Shown here: positions 18,878-28,293 of the stretch, piece by piece
Numbering within the stretch: the first letter of the stretch is position 1
Layout: each line of letters opens with the position of its first letter
Origin: Thermus hydrothermalis
GTDB taxonomy: Bacteria > Deinococcota > Deinococci > Deinococcales > Thermaceae
Assembly (NCBI RefSeq): GCF_022760925.1
Contig: NZ_JAKTNT010000004.1
Location: 1-64,000 of the forward strand
Length of the DNA stretch: 64,000 bases
Direction: 5' to 3'
The notes under the pieces: generated by a model
What the model saw: the letters and a program-made list of their open reading frames with translations, nothing else
Told to the model about the DNA's origin: nothing
The model's database searches: none
Translations under genes and position numbers: made by a program

Positions 18878-19991
18878 GCGGAAGCCAAAGACCCTAGGGG
18901 GGCTTCCCGGCTACCTGCTCCTCCTCGTCCTTCTCCTCCTTTGGGCCTACCAAGAACTCCGGAGGCCCGCCCCGCCCCCGGTGGAGGCGGGGAAAACGGA
19001 GGTCTACTTCATGCCCCAGGATGGGGAACGGGCCAAGGCCCGCCTCCTCGCCCTCATGGCCTCGGCCCAGGAAGCGCTAGAGGGGGCCTTCTACGAGTTC
19101 CGCGACCTCAAGATCGCCCAAGGCCTCCTCGCCGCCCACAAGCGGGGGGTAAGGGTCCGGCTTTACGGGGAAAGCGACTACCGGGAAGACTTCCGCCGCT
19201 ACCTGGTGGCGGCCTCCCTAGGGCAAGGGGAAGAACCTCCAAGGGTACCCCGCGCCCTCCTAAGGGAAAGGGTCAAGCCCCTTTCCCTAGACTGCGAGGA
19301 AATCGCCGGCATCCCCGTCTGCTACGACGAGCAGGAAGGCTTCATGCACCACAAGTTTCTGGTGGCGGACCAAAAGGCGGTGTGGACGGGAAGCGTGAAC
19401 ATGACCTGGAACGCCTTCGCCCGCAACAACGAAAACGCCCTCCTCCTCCCCTCCCCCACCTTGGCGGAAGGCTACGCCCGGGAGTTCCAGGCCCTTTATG
19501 GGGGCGCCAAGGAGGGCCTGGGCCGCCCCGTGGACTTCGCCCTGGAGGGGGTAGAGGGTACCGCCTACTTCAGCCCCCAAGGGGGCAAGCTCGCCCAAGA
19601 GGCAATCCTTCGCCAGATCCGGGCGGCGCAGAGGGAAATCCTGGTGGCCGCCTTCGTCCTCACGGACCGGGAAATCGTGGGGGCCCTCTTGGAGGCCAAG
19701 AAGCGGGGTGTGGACGTGCGGGTGGTCCTCGAGGCCCGCAACCTGGGGGATAGCCAAGACGAAAGGCTCCGCGAGGAGGGTATCCCCGTGCGCAAGGACG
19801 CCAACCCCTACACCCTGCACCACAAGGTCATGGTCCTGGACGGAAGCCACGTGATCACGGGAAGCTACAACTTCTCCTTCCGCGCCCGGGAGGTGAACAA
19901 CGAAAACCTCCTGGTCCTAAGGAGCCCCACCCTGGCGGAGGCCTACCGAAAGGAGGTGTTAAGGCTTTGGGAGGCGGGCGAACCCCTTTAG
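18867..19991 (+). CDS. Membrane-anchored phospholipase D-family protein
   Basis: 374 residues. A single N-terminal membrane helix (about 12-28) is followed by two HKD motifs: [18 protein letters not shown] at about 161-178 and [18 protein letters not shown] at about 318-335, each with the H-x-K-x4-D and GS-x-N pattern. Two motifs in one chain form one active site. Members include phospholipases, phosphatidyltransferases and nucleases. The extracytoplasmic catalytic part suggests action on lipids, or on DNA outside the cytoplasm, but the substrate is unknown. GTG start at 18867 follows GGGGAGGAGG. It overlaps maf by 25 nt. Confidence 0.85.
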   Translation: MGTRRKPKTLGGLPGYLLLLVLLLLWAYQELRRPAPPPVEAGKTEVYFMPQDGERAKARLLALMASAQEALEGAFYEFRDLKIAQGLLAAHKRGVRVRLYGESDYREDFRRYLVAASLGQGEEPPRVPRALLRERVKPLSLDCEEIAGIPVCYDEQEGFMHHKFLVADQKAVWTGSVNMTWNAFARNNENALLLPSPTLAEGYAREFQALYGGAKEGLGRPVDFALEGVEGTAYFSPQGGKLAQEAILRQIRAAQREILVAAFVLTDREIVGALLEAKKRGVDVRVVLEARNLGDSQDERLREEGIPVRKDANPYTLHHKVMVLDGSHVITGSYNFSFRAREVNNENLLVLRSPTLAEAYRKEVLRLWEAGEPL

Positions 19992-20530
19992 TCCTGGCCT
20001 CCGGTAGCCCCAGGCGCAGGGCCCTCCTCGAGGCCCTGGGCTACCCCCTCAAGGTGGTGGTCCCGGGGGTCAAGGAAGAGGGCCTGGACCTCCCCCCGGC
20101 CGAGCTCGCCCAGGCCCTCGCCCGGCGCAAGGGGGAAAGCGTGGAAGGGGAATGGGTCCTGGCGGCGGACACCGTGGTGGACCTCATGGGCAAGGCCCTC
20201 GGTAAGCCCAAGGACCCGGAGGAGAACCGCCTTTTCCTCAGGCTCCTTTCCGGGAAAGCGCACCTCGTCCACACCGCCATCTACCTGCGCACCCCCAAGG
20301 ACCTGGTCCTGGAGGTGCACACGGCAAAGGTGCGCTTCCGTTCCCTTTCCGAAGAGGAAATCGCCTGGTACGTGGCAAGCGGGGAAGGCCTGGACAAGGC
20401 AGGGGGCTACGGGGCCCAGGGGCTCGGCATGGCCCTTTTGGAAGGGGTGGAGGGCGACTTCTACACCGTGGTGGGCCTCCCCGTCTCCCGGGTCTTCGCC
20501 CTGCTTTGGGAAAGGGGGTTTAGGCCGTGA
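19967..20530 (+). CDS. maf: Nucleoside triphosphate pyrophosphatase, Maf family
   Basis: House-cleaning pyrophosphatase acting on dTTP/UTP or modified nucleotides; septum-linked Maf proteins lie beside mre genes in many bacteria. The N-terminal [18 protein letters not shown] and [10 protein letters not shown] are the conserved active-site blocks; the C-terminal stretch [28 protein letters not shown] is also typical. No ATG or GTG fits, so TTG 19967 with AGGAGG about 10 nt upstream is taken. It overlaps mreC by 4 nt, which places it in the cell-shape operon. Confidence 0.93.
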   Translation: MGGGRTPLVLASGSPRRRALLEALGYPLKVVVPGVKEEGLDLPPAELAQALARRKGESVEGEWVLAADTVVDLMGKALGKPKDPEENRLFLRLLSGKAHLVHTAIYLRTPKDLVLEVHTAKVRFRSLSEEEIAWYVASGEGLDKAGGYGAQGLGMALLEGVEGDFYTVVGLPVSRVFALLWERGFRP

Positions 20531-21315
20531 GCGAAACCGCCTGGCGCCGCCTCTTCCTCCTCGCCCTCCTCGCCCTAGGGCTCACCCTGGCCGCCCTCAC
20601 CCGGCCCCTCGCCCCCTCGCTTTCCCTCCGCCTCTCCCCCCTCACCGCTCCCTTGCCCGCCTTGGGGCACCGGTTTGGGGAAAACCTCCACGCGGGGGTT
20701 TCCGCCCTCCTAAACCGCCAAGACCTCTACCGGGAAAACCGCCTCCTCAAAGACCGGGTAGCGGCCTTAGAGGCGGAAAACCGCAGGCTCCGCCTGGAGG
20801 TGGAGCGCCTTTCCCGGGCCCTGAAGGTCCAGGAGGAGCAGGCCCCGGGGGTGGTGGCGGTGGCCCCCGTGGTGGGAGAAGACCTTTCGGGGCTTTACCG
20901 CCGCTTGGTGATTGGCCTGGGCGAGCGGGACGGGATCCGGGTGGGCATGCCCGTCACCGCCCCCGAGGGGCTTGTGGGCCTGGTGGTGGAGGTGGAGGCC
21001 AACCGGGCCCTGGTGCGCACCCTCCTAGACCCGGAAAGCCAGGTGGGGGTGCGGCCCGAGAAGGCCCCGGGGCGGGGCATCGCCCGCGGCGCCCCGCCGG
21101 ACCGCCTCCTCGCCGAGTTTCCCCCCACGGTCAAGGTGGCCCCGGGAGACCTCCTCCTCACGGGGGCGCCCTTAGGCCTTTTCCCGGCGGGCATCCCCGT
21201 GGGCCTGGTGGAGCGGGTGGAGCGGGTACAGGGCGGGCTCAAACTAAGGGCCTGGGCTAAGCCCTTGGTGGAGCTTTCCCTCTTGGAAGAGGTCATCGTC
21301 CTGAGGCCCTTATGA
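20527..21315 (+). CDS. mreC: Rod shape-determining protein MreC
   Basis: Bitopic inner-membrane protein of the elongasome that bridges MreB/RodA/PBP2. One membrane helix at about 9-27, a coiled coil around [21 protein letters not shown] (about 67-87), then a beta-rich periplasmic domain with [15 protein letters not shown] and [13 protein letters not shown]. 262 residues is usual. GTG start in a GTGA overlap with maf, and TTATGA overlap with mreD, indicate coupled translation. Confidence 0.94.
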   Translation: MSETAWRRLFLLALLALGLTLAALTRPLAPSLSLRLSPLTAPLPALGHRFGENLHAGVSALLNRQDLYRENRLLKDRVAALEAENRRLRLEVERLSRALKVQEEQAPGVVAVAPVVGEDLSGLYRRLVIGLGERDGIRVGMPVTAPEGLVGLVVEVEANRALVRTLLDPESQVGVRPEKAPGRGIARGAPPDRLLAEFPPTVKVAPGDLLLTGAPLGLFPAGIPVGLVERVERVQGGLKLRAWAKPLVELSLLEEVIVLRPL

Positions 21316-21770
21316 CGGCGCTTGTAGCCCTTCTTCTCACCCTTTTCCTGGCCGGGCTCCTTTCCGCCCTTTGGCCCCAAGGGCTTATGGCCCCGGACCT
21401 CTTCCTCCTCCTCGCCCTTTGGTACGCCGGGGGAAGGCCCTACTACCTGGGGCTTCCCATGGCTTTCCTCTTCGGCCTCCTCCAGGACCTTTTGGGGTAT
21501 GGCCTCCTGGGCCTCCACGCCACGGGCCTCCTCTTCGCCTCTTACGCCTTCTACGCCGCAAGCCGCCGCCTGGTGGCCGGGGAAGGCCTGGGAACCATCT
21601 TCGCCTTCCTCTGGGCTTTCCTCGCCAAGTGGTTCGGCTACTTCCTGGTGGCCTACTGGCTCCGCCTGGAGTTGCCGCCCCTCTCTCTCCTGGACCTCCT
21701 CCTGGAAGGGGTTTTCACCCTGCCCCTCTTCCTCCTTAGCCTGCGCCTACGGGTTGGCAAGGGAACATGA
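21312..21770 (+). CDS. mreD: Rod shape-determining protein MreD
   Basis: 152 residues with about five hydrophobic helices and almost no soluble loops, as in MreD. The stretch PDLFLLLALWYAGGRPYYLGLPMAFLFGLLQDL (seen as PDLFLLLALWY then LPMAFLFGLLQDL) matches the conserved core 'PD..l....w....g...g...Gll.D'. It sits between mreC and the PBP2 gene with 4-nt overlaps on both sides, so function is supported by context as well as sequence. Confidence 0.92.
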   Translation: MTALVALLLTLFLAGLLSALWPQGLMAPDLFLLLALWYAGGRPYYLGLPMAFLFGLLQDLLGYGLLGLHATGLLFASYAFYAASRRLVAGEGLGTIFAFLWAFLAKWFGYFLVAYWLRLELPPLSLLDLLLEGVFTLPLFLLSLRLRVGKGT

Positions 21771-23509
21771 CCGCACGCCTTTACGCCCTCATGCTCTTCT
21801 TCCTCCTGGCCTTTGGCCTCCTTGGCCTGAGGGCCTGGCAACTCCAGGTCCTGGAGCACGAGAAGTATGCCCTGAAGAGCCAGGGGAACTACCTGAAGAC
21901 CGAGGGCATCCCTGCCCCCCGGGGGCGGATCCTGGACCGCAAGGGCCGGGTGATCGCCCAAGACCGGCTGGTGGTGGACCTGGTCTACGAGGGAGGGGAG
22001 GTGGCCTTTAAGGAAAGGCTTCTCCCGCTTTTGGGCATGAAGGAGCTCCCCAAGGAGCCGGGGGTGCTCAAGGCTGGGGTGCCGGAGCACCTCCTCCCCA
22101 CCCTGGCGGAGCTCACCGCCGGGCAGGGGAACCTGAAGCTGGTGGAGCGCATTGAGCGCTACTACCCCAACCCCATCTCGGGGCCCGTTTTGGGCTACGT
22201 GCTCCAGGCCAACGCTGAACAGGTCAAACAGGGCTATAGCCCCGAGGAGCAGGTGGGGCAGGCGGGCCTCGAGGCCGCCCTCGAGCCCTACCTTCGGGGC
22301 AAGCGAGGGGTCAGGGCGGTGGAGGTGAACGTCCGGGGGGAGCGCCTGCGGGAGACCATCTTGGAGGAGCCCACCCCGGGGAAGGACGTGGTCCTCTCCC
22401 TGGACCTGGACCTGCAACGGGCGGCGGAAAGGGCGCTAGAGGAAGCCCTAGCGGACATCAATACCGGCCGCAGGCTCCATGGCCTCCCCCCCGCCACCCG
22501 GGTCAAGGGGGCCATCGTGGCCCTGGACCCGAGGACCGGGGAGATCCTGGCCATGGCGAGCGCCCCCTCCTTTGACCCGAACCTCTTCGCCAGGCGCCCC
22601 GTGCCCAAGGAGGTCCAGGACCTCCTAAAGGACCCCGACCTCCCCCTCCTCAACCGCGCCCTCCAACCCTACACCCCGGGCTCCACCTTCAAGCTGGCCA
22701 CGAGCTACGCCCTCCTGGAGGAGGGCTACGTGGGCCCAAGCACCACCTACCGCTGTAGCCCCTACATCGTCTACGGGGGCCAGGTGCGCCGCAACTGGGC
22801 CACCCGGGACCTGGGTACCATGACGGTGCGGGAGGCCATCGCCTTTAGCTGCAACACCTGGTACTACCAGGCGGTGGCGCAAGACCCCTTGGGCTTCCCA
22901 GACCGCCTGGCGGCCCGCGCCCGGCTCCTGGGCCTTGGGGAGCCCACGGGGGTAGAGGTGGCGGAGAAGACGGGCCTCCTCCCCACCCGGGCCTGGAAGC
23001 GGGAGGCCTTGGGGGAGCCCTGGTACCCCGGGGAAACCCTTTCCGTGGCCATCGGCCAGGGCCCGGTCCTCGCCACCCCGGCCCAGATCGCCCGCATGCT
23101 GGCCACCCTGGCCAACGGGGGCAGGAAGCCCCGGCTCCACCTGGTAAGGCGGATCGGGGAAGAGGAGGTGAGGCCCGCCTTGGAGCCGGTACCGGGGCGC
23201 TTCTTCGCCGTGCTCCAGGAGGGCCTGCGCAAGACCGTGACCGAGGGCACGGCGCGGCACGTGCTCGGCAACTTCCCCGTGCCCACCGGGGGGAAGACGG
23301 GCACGGCGGAAACCCCGGGGAAAAGGCGGGGCCTCGAGCATGCCTGGTACATGGGCTATGGCCCCACGGACCCCCAAAGCCCCTACCCCCCCTTGGTGGT
23401 GGTGGCCTTCTTTGAAAACGGCGGGGAGGGTAGCCGGGTGGCCCTCCCCGCCGTGCGCAAGGTGATGGCGGCCTACTGGAAGGTGCCCGAGGAAGCCAGG
23501 TCCCCGTAG
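21767..23509 (+). CDS. mrdA: Penicillin-binding protein 2 (elongation-specific transpeptidase)
   Basis: Class B PBP that cross-links peptidoglycan during elongation. N-terminal anchor about residues 5-24, dimerisation domain beginning IPAPRGRILDRKGRVIAQD (about 43-61), transpeptidase motifs S306-T-F-K in PGSTFKLATSYAL, S361-C-N and K510-T-G in GGKTGTAET. 580 residues is normal. Start overlaps mreD. Its TAG stop forms the first three bases of the -10 box of minC. Confidence 0.95.
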   Translation: MTARLYALMLFFLLAFGLLGLRAWQLQVLEHEKYALKSQGNYLKTEGIPAPRGRILDRKGRVIAQDRLVVDLVYEGGEVAFKERLLPLLGMKELPKEPGVLKAGVPEHLLPTLAELTAGQGNLKLVERIERYYPNPISGPVLGYVLQANAEQVKQGYSPEEQVGQAGLEAALEPYLRGKRGVRAVEVNVRGERLRETILEEPTPGKDVVLSLDLDLQRAAERALEEALADINTGRRLHGLPPATRVKGAIVALDPRTGEILAMASAPSFDPNLFARRPVPKEVQDLLKDPDLPLLNRALQPYTPGSTFKLATSYALLEEGYVGPSTTYRCSPYIVYGGQVRRNWATRDLGTMTVREAIAFSCNTWYYQAVAQDPLGFPDRLAARARLLGLGEPTGVEVAEKTGLLPTRAWKREALGEPWYPGETLSVAIGQGPVLATPAQIARMLATLANGGRKPRLHLVRRIGEEEVRPALEPVPGRFFAVLQEGLRKTVTEGTARHVLGNFPVPTGGKTGTAETPGKRRGLEHAWYMGYGPTDPQSPYPPLVVVAFFENGGEGSRVALPAVRKVMAAYWKVPEEARSP

Positions 23510-23512
23510 AAT
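23507..23512 (+). promoter_or_regulatory. -10 box of a leaderless minC promoter, fused to the mrdA stop codon
   Basis: TAGAAT begins with the mrdA stop TAG and is followed by 6 nt and the minC ATG. No convincing -35. Confidence 0.5.
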
Positions 23513-23518
23513 AGCCCC

Positions 23519-24076
23519 ATGCGCCTCCGCGCCACACCCAAGGCCCTGGCCCTGCGCCTAGACGGCGGGGAAAGCGCCGAAGACATCGCCAAGCTCGCCC
23601 TCCCCGAGGGGCTTCCCCTGGAGGTGGAGGTGGCGGGCCCCGTGTCCCAAGAGGTCGTAGAGGCCCTCCTGGCCTTAGGCCGCCCCCTCACCCTCGTACC
23701 CGCCCGAAGCCACAAGGGCCTAAGCACCCTGGTGGTGAGCAAAACCCTAAGGGCCGGGGAGCGGGTGGAGCACCCTGGCACCGTCGTGGTCCTGGGGGAC
23801 GTGAACCCAGGGGCCGAGGTGGTGGCGGGTGGGGACGTGATCGTGGTGGGGAAACTCCGGGGCCTCGCCCACGCCGGGGCAGGGGGGGATGAGGAGCGCT
23901 TCATCTTCGCCCTAAGCCTCGGCGCCAAGCAACTGCGCATCGGGCCCCACCTGGCCCAGGCCCCCGAGGGGGAAGCGGCGGAGGGGCCCGAGCTCGCCCG
24001 GGTGGTGGAGGGGCGGATCGTGGTGGAGCCCTGGGCTAGAAGGCGATCCCCCCCGACTCCACCCCGTAGCGCTTGA
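23519..24076 (+). CDS. minC: Septum site-determining protein MinC
   Basis: FtsZ-assembly inhibitor that blocks polar division. The C-terminal beta-helix domain is clear: VVSKTLRAGERVEHPGTVVV, then LGDVNPGAEVVAGGDVIVVGKLRGLAHAG (split here: LGDVNPGAEVVAGGD and VIVVGKLRGLAHAG). The N-terminal domain is short (about 1-70), giving 185 residues in total. No minD follows; the next gene is convergent and overlaps minC by 41 nt. Leaderless start behind TAGAAT. Confidence 0.9.
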   Translation: MRLRATPKALALRLDGGESAEDIAKLALPEGLPLEVEVAGPVSQEVVEALLALGRPLTLVPARSHKGLSTLVVSKTLRAGERVEHPGTVVVLGDVNPGAEVVAGGDVIVVGKLRGLAHAGAGGDEERFIFALSLGAKQLRIGPHLAQAPEGEAAEGPELARVVEGRIVVEPWARRRSPPTPPRSA

Positions 24077-24473
24077 GCACGAGGTAAATGACCCAACCCG
24101 TGAGGGCCACGTAGAGCCAGATGGGCACCAGGACCTTAGCCCAGCGCTTGTGGAGGGCGAACTCGCCCCTAATGGCCCGCCAGATAACGTAAAGGGCCAA
24201 AGGCCCGTTCAGGGTGGCCAAAAGGGTGTGGGTGATGAGGATAAAGTAGTAGACCCCCCGCCAAGCCTCCGGCCCCCCATAGGCCGTGGTGCCGTAAAGG
24301 CCCCACTTGGTGAGGTAGAAGACCAAGAAGAGGGCCGCCAAGCTGGTGGCGACGAGCATGGTGCGGTGGTGAAGAACCCGCTCCCCCCGGCGGATCAAGA
24401 CCACCCCCACCACGAGGGCCAGGCCCGAAAGACCAATGCTCCAAACGGCAAGCAAGCCGAGAAGTTCCTTCAT
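24036..24473 (-). CDS. DUF420 family membrane protein
   Basis: 145 residues with four membrane helices. The conserved HHRTMLVATSLAALFLVFYL and ITHTLLATLNGPLALYV resemble DUF420/YozB proteins, which often occur near cytochrome c oxidase or haem genes and carry conserved His residues; their exact role is not known to me. Its ATG overlaps the stop of the preceding 90-residue gene by 4 nt. The last 41 nt overlap minC on the opposite strand. Confidence 0.8.
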   Translation of the reverse strand: MKELLGLLAVWSIGLSGLALVVGVVLIRRGERVLHHRTMLVATSLAALFLVFYLTKWGLYGTTAYGGPEAWRGVYYFILITHTLLATLNGPLALYVIWRAIRGEFALHKRWAKVLVPIWLYVALTGWVIYLVLKRYGVESGGIAF

Positions 24474-24742
24474 TGGCGTTCTCCCAAACGTTCGCTTAGA
24501 AGCCGCACCGCCTCGAGGCGGGCGGTGCGGGCGTAGCTATACCCCCTGAGGTAGTCCTCCTCCTGGCCTAAAAGCTGGTAAAGCCTGAGGTACGCCACCG
24601 CCAAAAGCCCGTCCCGCTCCCGGATCGGGGGGAGGCGGTGGAGGAGCCTGGCGATTTCCCGGAAGCGCCCCGCCTCCCGGGCCTCGAGGGGGGTCTCCCT
24701 CAGGGCCCGGGCCAGGTCGTGAAGGGTTTCCCCTAGCGGCAT
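24470..24742 (-). CDS. Conserved small helical protein, function unknown
   Basis: 90 residues, rich in Arg, Leu and Glu, predicted mostly helical, without signal peptide or membrane segment. No family recognised. It is translationally coupled to the DUF420 gene (ATGA). TACACT lies 10 nt upstream of its ATG and may be a -10 box. Codon use matches the neighbours and there is no sign of decay. Confidence 0.65.
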   Translation of the reverse strand: MPLGETLHDLARALRETPLEAREAGRFREIARLLHRLPPIRERDGLLAVAYLRLYQLLGQEEDYLRGYSYARTARLEAVRLLSERLGERQ

Positions 24743-24772
24743 ACCGGCCCAAAGTGTACCACAAGGCGCCCC

Positions 24773-25354
24773 TTAGGGAATGCGCCTAGAAGAACGGTTG
24801 CCAGCGGCGTCCACCGCTACCACCACCGCTCCCGAAGGGACCTCCACCAAAAAGGAAACCCTGGCTTCCTTGGGCAGGGAAAGCGGCGTGTAGCGCCCCC
24901 CCATTTGCACCACCACCCGGTCCACCCGCACGTTGTCCTCCACCCGGCCATAGACCCGGTAAAGGCTCCCCTCCCGCTCTAGCCTTTCCAGCACGATGCG
25001 GGGCGGCGCGGCGTCCAGCACCAAGGGAACGCGCCGCTCCACCCGGTGGCCCAGGGCGTCCACCGCCTCCATCCTCAGTTCCACCTCCCCCGAGGTGGGG
25101 GCCTGTAGGCGGAAGCGGAAGCGCACGAGCCGCTTGCCCTTCTCCGCCTCCCCCAGCACCTCCGCCCCTTGCGCCCGCACGCTCGCCACCCCGGAGGGGT
25201 CAAAGGCGTAGCCCTCCACCACCAGGGCCTTGCCGGGGGCCACCGCTCCACCTAAGGGCTCCACCAGGCCGAGCTCCGGCGGGGCCCCATCGGGCCGGGC
25301 ACAACCGGCAAGGAAAAGCAAAAGAAGAAGGGGATGCCTAAGCATCCCCTTCAT
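24773..25354 (-). CDS. Lipoprotein with Ig-like/bacterial surface domains
   Basis: 193 residues. A signal peptide with lipobox LAGC (Cys18) indicates lipid anchoring. The remainder consists of beta-rich repeats with phrases such as GYAFDPSGVASVRAQG, AVDALGHRVERRVPLV and VEDNVRVDRVVVQMGG, and ends AVDAAGNRSSRRIP. These patterns are seen in Ig-like/fibronectin-like domains of surface proteins. Ligand unknown. It lies 13 nt downstream of the outer-membrane protein gene, so both probably share the promoter at 26086-26114. Confidence 0.72.
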   Translation of the reverse strand: MKGMLRHPLLLLLFLAGCARPDGAPPELGLVEPLGGAVAPGKALVVEGYAFDPSGVASVRAQGAEVLGEAEKGKRLVRFRFRLQAPTSGEVELRMEAVDALGHRVERRVPLVLDAAPPRIVLERLEREGSLYRVYGRVEDNVRVDRVVVQMGGRYTPLSLPKEARVSFLVEVPSGAVVVAVDAAGNRSSRRIP

Positions 25355-25367
25355 GCTACCCTAGGGC

Positions 25368-26045
25368 TTAGAAGCGATAAGCGGCGCCCACGCGGAGCTT
25401 GAAGACCCACTCGGGCTGGGTAACCCGTTCGTTGCGGCTATCGTAGCCGCTGTCCCCGGGGCACACAGTGCCCTCATTCTTATTCCCGGAGTCATCCTCA
25501 ACGACACGCTTGAAGCAAGCGTTCAGGTAGTAGTCCGCCCCCAGGTCCCCCACCAGGCTCAGGTTGGGCATGAGGGGGTAAGCGAGGCGCACACCGGCGC
25601 CGAAGCCAAACTGGTTGGTGGAAACAGATTCGCTCTTGGTGCCCGAAATCTTATTCTGCGGATCCGTATAGCCACCCGAGAAGAGGTTGTAGCGGATCCC
25701 GGCGTAAGGCGCCACCTCCACCGGCAGACCCAAGCCCGCCACCTTGTAGAGAACATCCAAGGAAAGGGTGATGTTTTGGCCCCACTCGGAGAGCTCGTTG
25801 GTCTTCTTGTAGTCACCCCAAGTCGTGCCTCCCCCAAGGTCATACCCATCGTCCAGCGCATCGCTCTGGGCGAAGCCCACGCCCAGCCGCACCCCCAAGG
25901 GAAGCCCAGGGGTAAAGTCCTCCGCCACCACAGCCAGTTGCCCGCCTAGGTTTCCGTAGAGGCCAGCACCAGCCTCCACGGAAAACTTCTGCGCCATGGC
26001 CGCCGTCAGGAGAGCCGCAAAAGCTACAACCACCGCTTTCTTCAT
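25368..26045 (-). CDS. Outer-membrane beta-barrel protein
   Basis: 225 residues. Signal peptide MKKAVVVAFAALLTAAMAQ, then an alternating amphipathic beta pattern and a C-terminal YRF, the aromatic end recognised by the BAM machinery. Phrases such as FGFGAGVRLAYPLMPNLSLVGDLGADYYL are OmpA/OmpW-like barrel strands. Four Cys residues, including CFKRV and VCPGDSGYD, could form disulfides in extracellular loops. Role unknown (porin-like or structural). It has a near-consensus promoter and a hairpin at the very 5' end of its mRNA, fitting strong expression. Confidence 0.82.
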   Translation of the reverse strand: MKKAVVVAFAALLTAAMAQKFSVEAGAGLYGNLGGQLAVVAEDFTPGLPLGVRLGVGFAQSDALDDGYDLGGGTTWGDYKKTNELSEWGQNITLSLDVLYKVAGLGLPVEVAPYAGIRYNLFSGGYTDPQNKISGTKSESVSTNQFGFGAGVRLAYPLMPNLSLVGDLGADYYLNACFKRVVEDDSGNKNEGTVCPGDSGYDSRNERVTQPEWVFKLRVGAAYRF

Positions 26046-26061
26046 CCTTCACCTCCATATA

Positions 26062-26077
26062 GAGGGTTTCCACCCTC
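26062..26077 (-). promoter_or_regulatory. 5'-terminal mRNA hairpin of the outer-membrane protein gene
   Basis: GAGGGT-GGAA-ACCCTC forms a 6-bp stem. Given the -10 at 26086-26091 the transcript should start at about 26079, so the hairpin is at the 5' terminus, ahead of the GGAGG ribosome site. Such structures stabilise ompA-type messages. Confidence 0.5.
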
Positions 26078-26085
26078 GTGAAGAT

Positions 26086-26114
26086 ATGCTACGTTCTTCC
26101 CAAGAAAAAGTCAA
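26086..26114 (-). promoter_or_regulatory. Promoter of the outer-membrane protein gene, overlapping the argJ stop
   Basis: TTGACT (26109-26114), 17-bp spacer and TAGCAT (26086-26091) on the minus strand. The argJ TGA stop (26111-26113) is inside the -35 hexamer. Confidence 0.75.
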
Positions 26115-27256
26115 GTCGTGTACAAGGCGTTTATGCGCACATACCCCTCGGTCAGGTCGCACCCGTAGGCCTCCCCCACCCCTTCCCCCTCTCCCAGGTC
26201 CACCAGGACCTCCACCACCTCCTGGCGCATGGCCTGGCTCGCCCTCTCCCGGTCAAAGGGGAGGTCCCCGCCGGCGTACAGGGGGATACCTTGGAGGGAA
26301 ATCCGCACCCGCAAGGGGTCAAATCGGGCCCCCGAGTTGCCCAAGGCGGCCAAAATCCGTCCCCAGTTGGGGTCGTTCCCGTAAAGGGCGCTTTTCCAAA
26401 GGAGGCTTCCCGCCACCGCCCTAGCCGCCCGCCTCGCCTCCTCCTCCGTGACCGCCCCCACCACCCGCACCACCAAAAGCTTCGTGGCCCCTTCCCCATC
26501 CCGGGCAATCCTCTTGGCAAGCTCCCGCGCCACCCCTTCCAAAGCCTGGAAGAGGGCTTCGGGCGGCACCTCCCCATAAGCCCCATTGGCCATGACCAGG
26601 GCCAGGTCGTTGGTGGAGGTGTCCCCGTCCACGGTCACCTGGTTGAAGGTGCGGTCCACGATGCCCCTCCAGGCCTCCCGCAAGGCCTCCTGGGGCACCC
26701 AGGCGTCCGTGACCAAAAAGGCCAGCATGGTGGCCATGTTGGGGTGGATCATCCCACTTCCCTTGGCGATGCCCACCACCCTGGCCCCCGCCACCTCGGC
26801 CTCCGCCACCTTGGGCACCAGGTCGGTGGTGAGGATGGCCTCGGCGAAGGGGTCGGCGTAAGGGGTGAGCTCTATTTGCGGCAGGCCCGCCGCGATCCGC
26901 TCCACGGGCAGGGGCACCCCGATCACCCCCGTGGAGGCGGTGAGCACCTCCTCGGGGGCAAGGCCCAGGCGGAAGGCGGCGAGCTCGGCCATCCGCGCGT
27001 CGTCCCGAAAGCCCCGCTCCCCCGTGGCGCAGTTGGCGTTGCCGGCGTTCACCACCACGGCCCGCAAGGGGGCTCCGGTGGCGTAAAGCCCCCGGCCCCG
27101 GTGGATGGAAGGGGCCGCGGCCCGGTTCTGGGTGGCGGCGTAGGCCCATTGGGCGGGAAGCCCTGAGACCAAAAGGGCCAGGTCCGGCTTGCCCGAAGGC
27201 TTGATGCCCGCCCGGGTAGCCCCGGCGCGGAAACCCCTGGGTAACCTCACGGCCAT
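26111..27256 (-). CDS. argJ: Glutamate N-acetyltransferase / ornithine acetyltransferase
   Basis: Recycles the acetyl group from N-acetylornithine to glutamate in the cyclic arginine pathway; bifunctional members also use acetyl-CoA. N-terminal nucleophile hydrolase-like enzyme that self-cleaves before the Thr in [42 protein letters not shown] and [17 protein letters not shown] are family blocks. 381 residues. ATG 27256 is preceded by AAGGAGG and overlaps argC by 10 nt; a much longer in-frame upstream reading runs antisense-free through argC and is rejected. Last gene of the arginine operon. Confidence 0.95.
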   Translation of the reverse strand: MAVRLPRGFRAGATRAGIKPSGKPDLALLVSGLPAQWAYAATQNRAAAPSIHRGRGLYATGAPLRAVVVNAGNANCATGERGFRDDARMAELAAFRLGLAPEEVLTASTGVIGVPLPVERIAAGLPQIELTPYADPFAEAILTTDLVPKVAEAEVAGARVVGIAKGSGMIHPNMATMLAFLVTDAWVPQEALREAWRGIVDRTFNQVTVDGDTSTNDLALVMANGAYGEVPPEALFQALEGVARELAKRIARDGEGATKLLVVRVVGAVTEEEARRAARAVAGSLLWKSALYGNDPNWGRILAALGNSGARFDPLRVRISLQGIPLYAGGDLPFDRERASQAMRQEVVEVLVDLGEGEGVGEAYGCDLTEGYVRINALYTT

Positions 27257-28293
27257 ACGCCCTCCTTGGGCAAGGCGGTGTCCTCGGGTAGGCCCAGCAT
27301 CAGGTTCAGGTTCTGCACCGCCTGCCCCGCCATGCCCTTCACCAGGTTGTCCAAGGCGGCGAAGACCAGGACGCGCCCAGTCCTTTCCTCGTAGAGGGGC
27401 TTGAGGTCCACCCGGTTGGCGCCATAGGTGCCCTTGGTCTCGGGAAGCCCCCCCAAAACCCGCACGAAGGGCTCCCCTAGGTAGAAGTCCCGGTAGAGGG
27501 CGTCCAGAGCCTCCTGGCTCCAGGTCCCCTCCACCTCCGCCTCCGCGGTGACCAAAATCCCCCGGGTCATGGGCACCAGGTGGGGGGTGAAGGAAAGGCG
27601 CACCTCCCGCCTGGGCCCGTGGGTGCGCACCCTCCGCCCTTGGGCCAGGAGGCGGCCCAGGTTCGCTTCCATCTCGGGGATGTGGCGGTGGGTGCCCCCT
27701 ACCTTGTAGGGTTTCAGGTTCTCGTTCACCTCGGCGAAGAAGGTGCCCTCCCCCTCCCTGCCCGCCCCCGAAACCCCGCTTAAGCCCACCACGAAGGCAC
27801 GCCGGAGAACCCCTTCCGCCGCCAAGGGAGCGAGGGCCAAGGTGGCGGCGGTGACGTAGCAGCCAGGGTTCGCCACCAGGCGGGCTTCCCTGAGCTCCTC
27901 CCGGTGGAGCTCGGGCAGGCCGTAGACCGCCTCCCGGAAGAGCTCGGGGCTTTGGTGGCGGATCCCGTACCAGGCCTCGTAGACCTCCGGGGGAAGGCGG
28001 TAGTCCCCGGAAAGGTCTATGACCCGCTTGCCCGCGCGAAGGGCCTCGGGGGTGATCCCCATGGCGAGGCCGTTGGGGAGGGCCAGAAACAGGACGTCCG
28101 CCCGCTCCAAGACCTCCTCTTGGGCAACGAAGGGCCTTTCGTCCCAAAGCTGGGGCCAGGCGGAAGAAAGGGGTCTACCCTCGTGCTTGCGGCTGGAAAA
28201 ACCCACCAGTTCCACCCCAGGATGGCGCTTAAGCAGGCGGAGGAGCTCCGCCCCGCCATACCCCGAGGCGCCCAGGATCCCCACCCTTACCAC
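27247..28293 (-). CDS. argC: N-acetyl-gamma-glutamyl-phosphate reductase
   Basis: NADPH-dependent reduction of N-acetylglutamyl phosphate to the semialdehyde, third step of arginine synthesis. Rossmann start [20 protein letters not shown]; catalytic Cys in [14 protein letters not shown] (about residue 147); GVSGAGRE and [11 protein letters not shown] are the substrate-binding blocks. 348 residues, usual. It overlaps the Uma2 gene upstream by 7 nt and argJ downstream by 10 nt. Confidence 0.96.
   Translation of the reverse strand: MVRVGILGASGYGGAELLRLLKRHPGVELVGFSSRKHEGRPLSSAWPQLWDERPFVAQEEVLERADVLFLALPNGLAMGITPEALRAGKRVIDLSGDYRLPPEVYEAWYGIRHQSPELFREAVYGLPELHREELREARLVANPGCYVTAATLALAPLAAEGVLRRAFVVGLSGVSGAGREGEGTFFAEVNENLKPYKVGGTHRHIPEMEANLGRLLAQGRRVRTHGPRREVRLSFTPHLVPMTRGILVTAEAEVEGTWSQEALDALYRDFYLGEPFVRVLGGLPETKGTYGANRVDLKPLYEERTGRVLVFAALDNLVKGMAGQAVQNLNLMLGLPEDTALPKEGVWP

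Noticed and set aside
26111-28147. 678-residue reading of argJ extending through argC
   Set aside because: The extension is out-of-frame argC sequence; the ATG at 27256 with AAGGAGG gives the normal ArgJ length and N-terminus.
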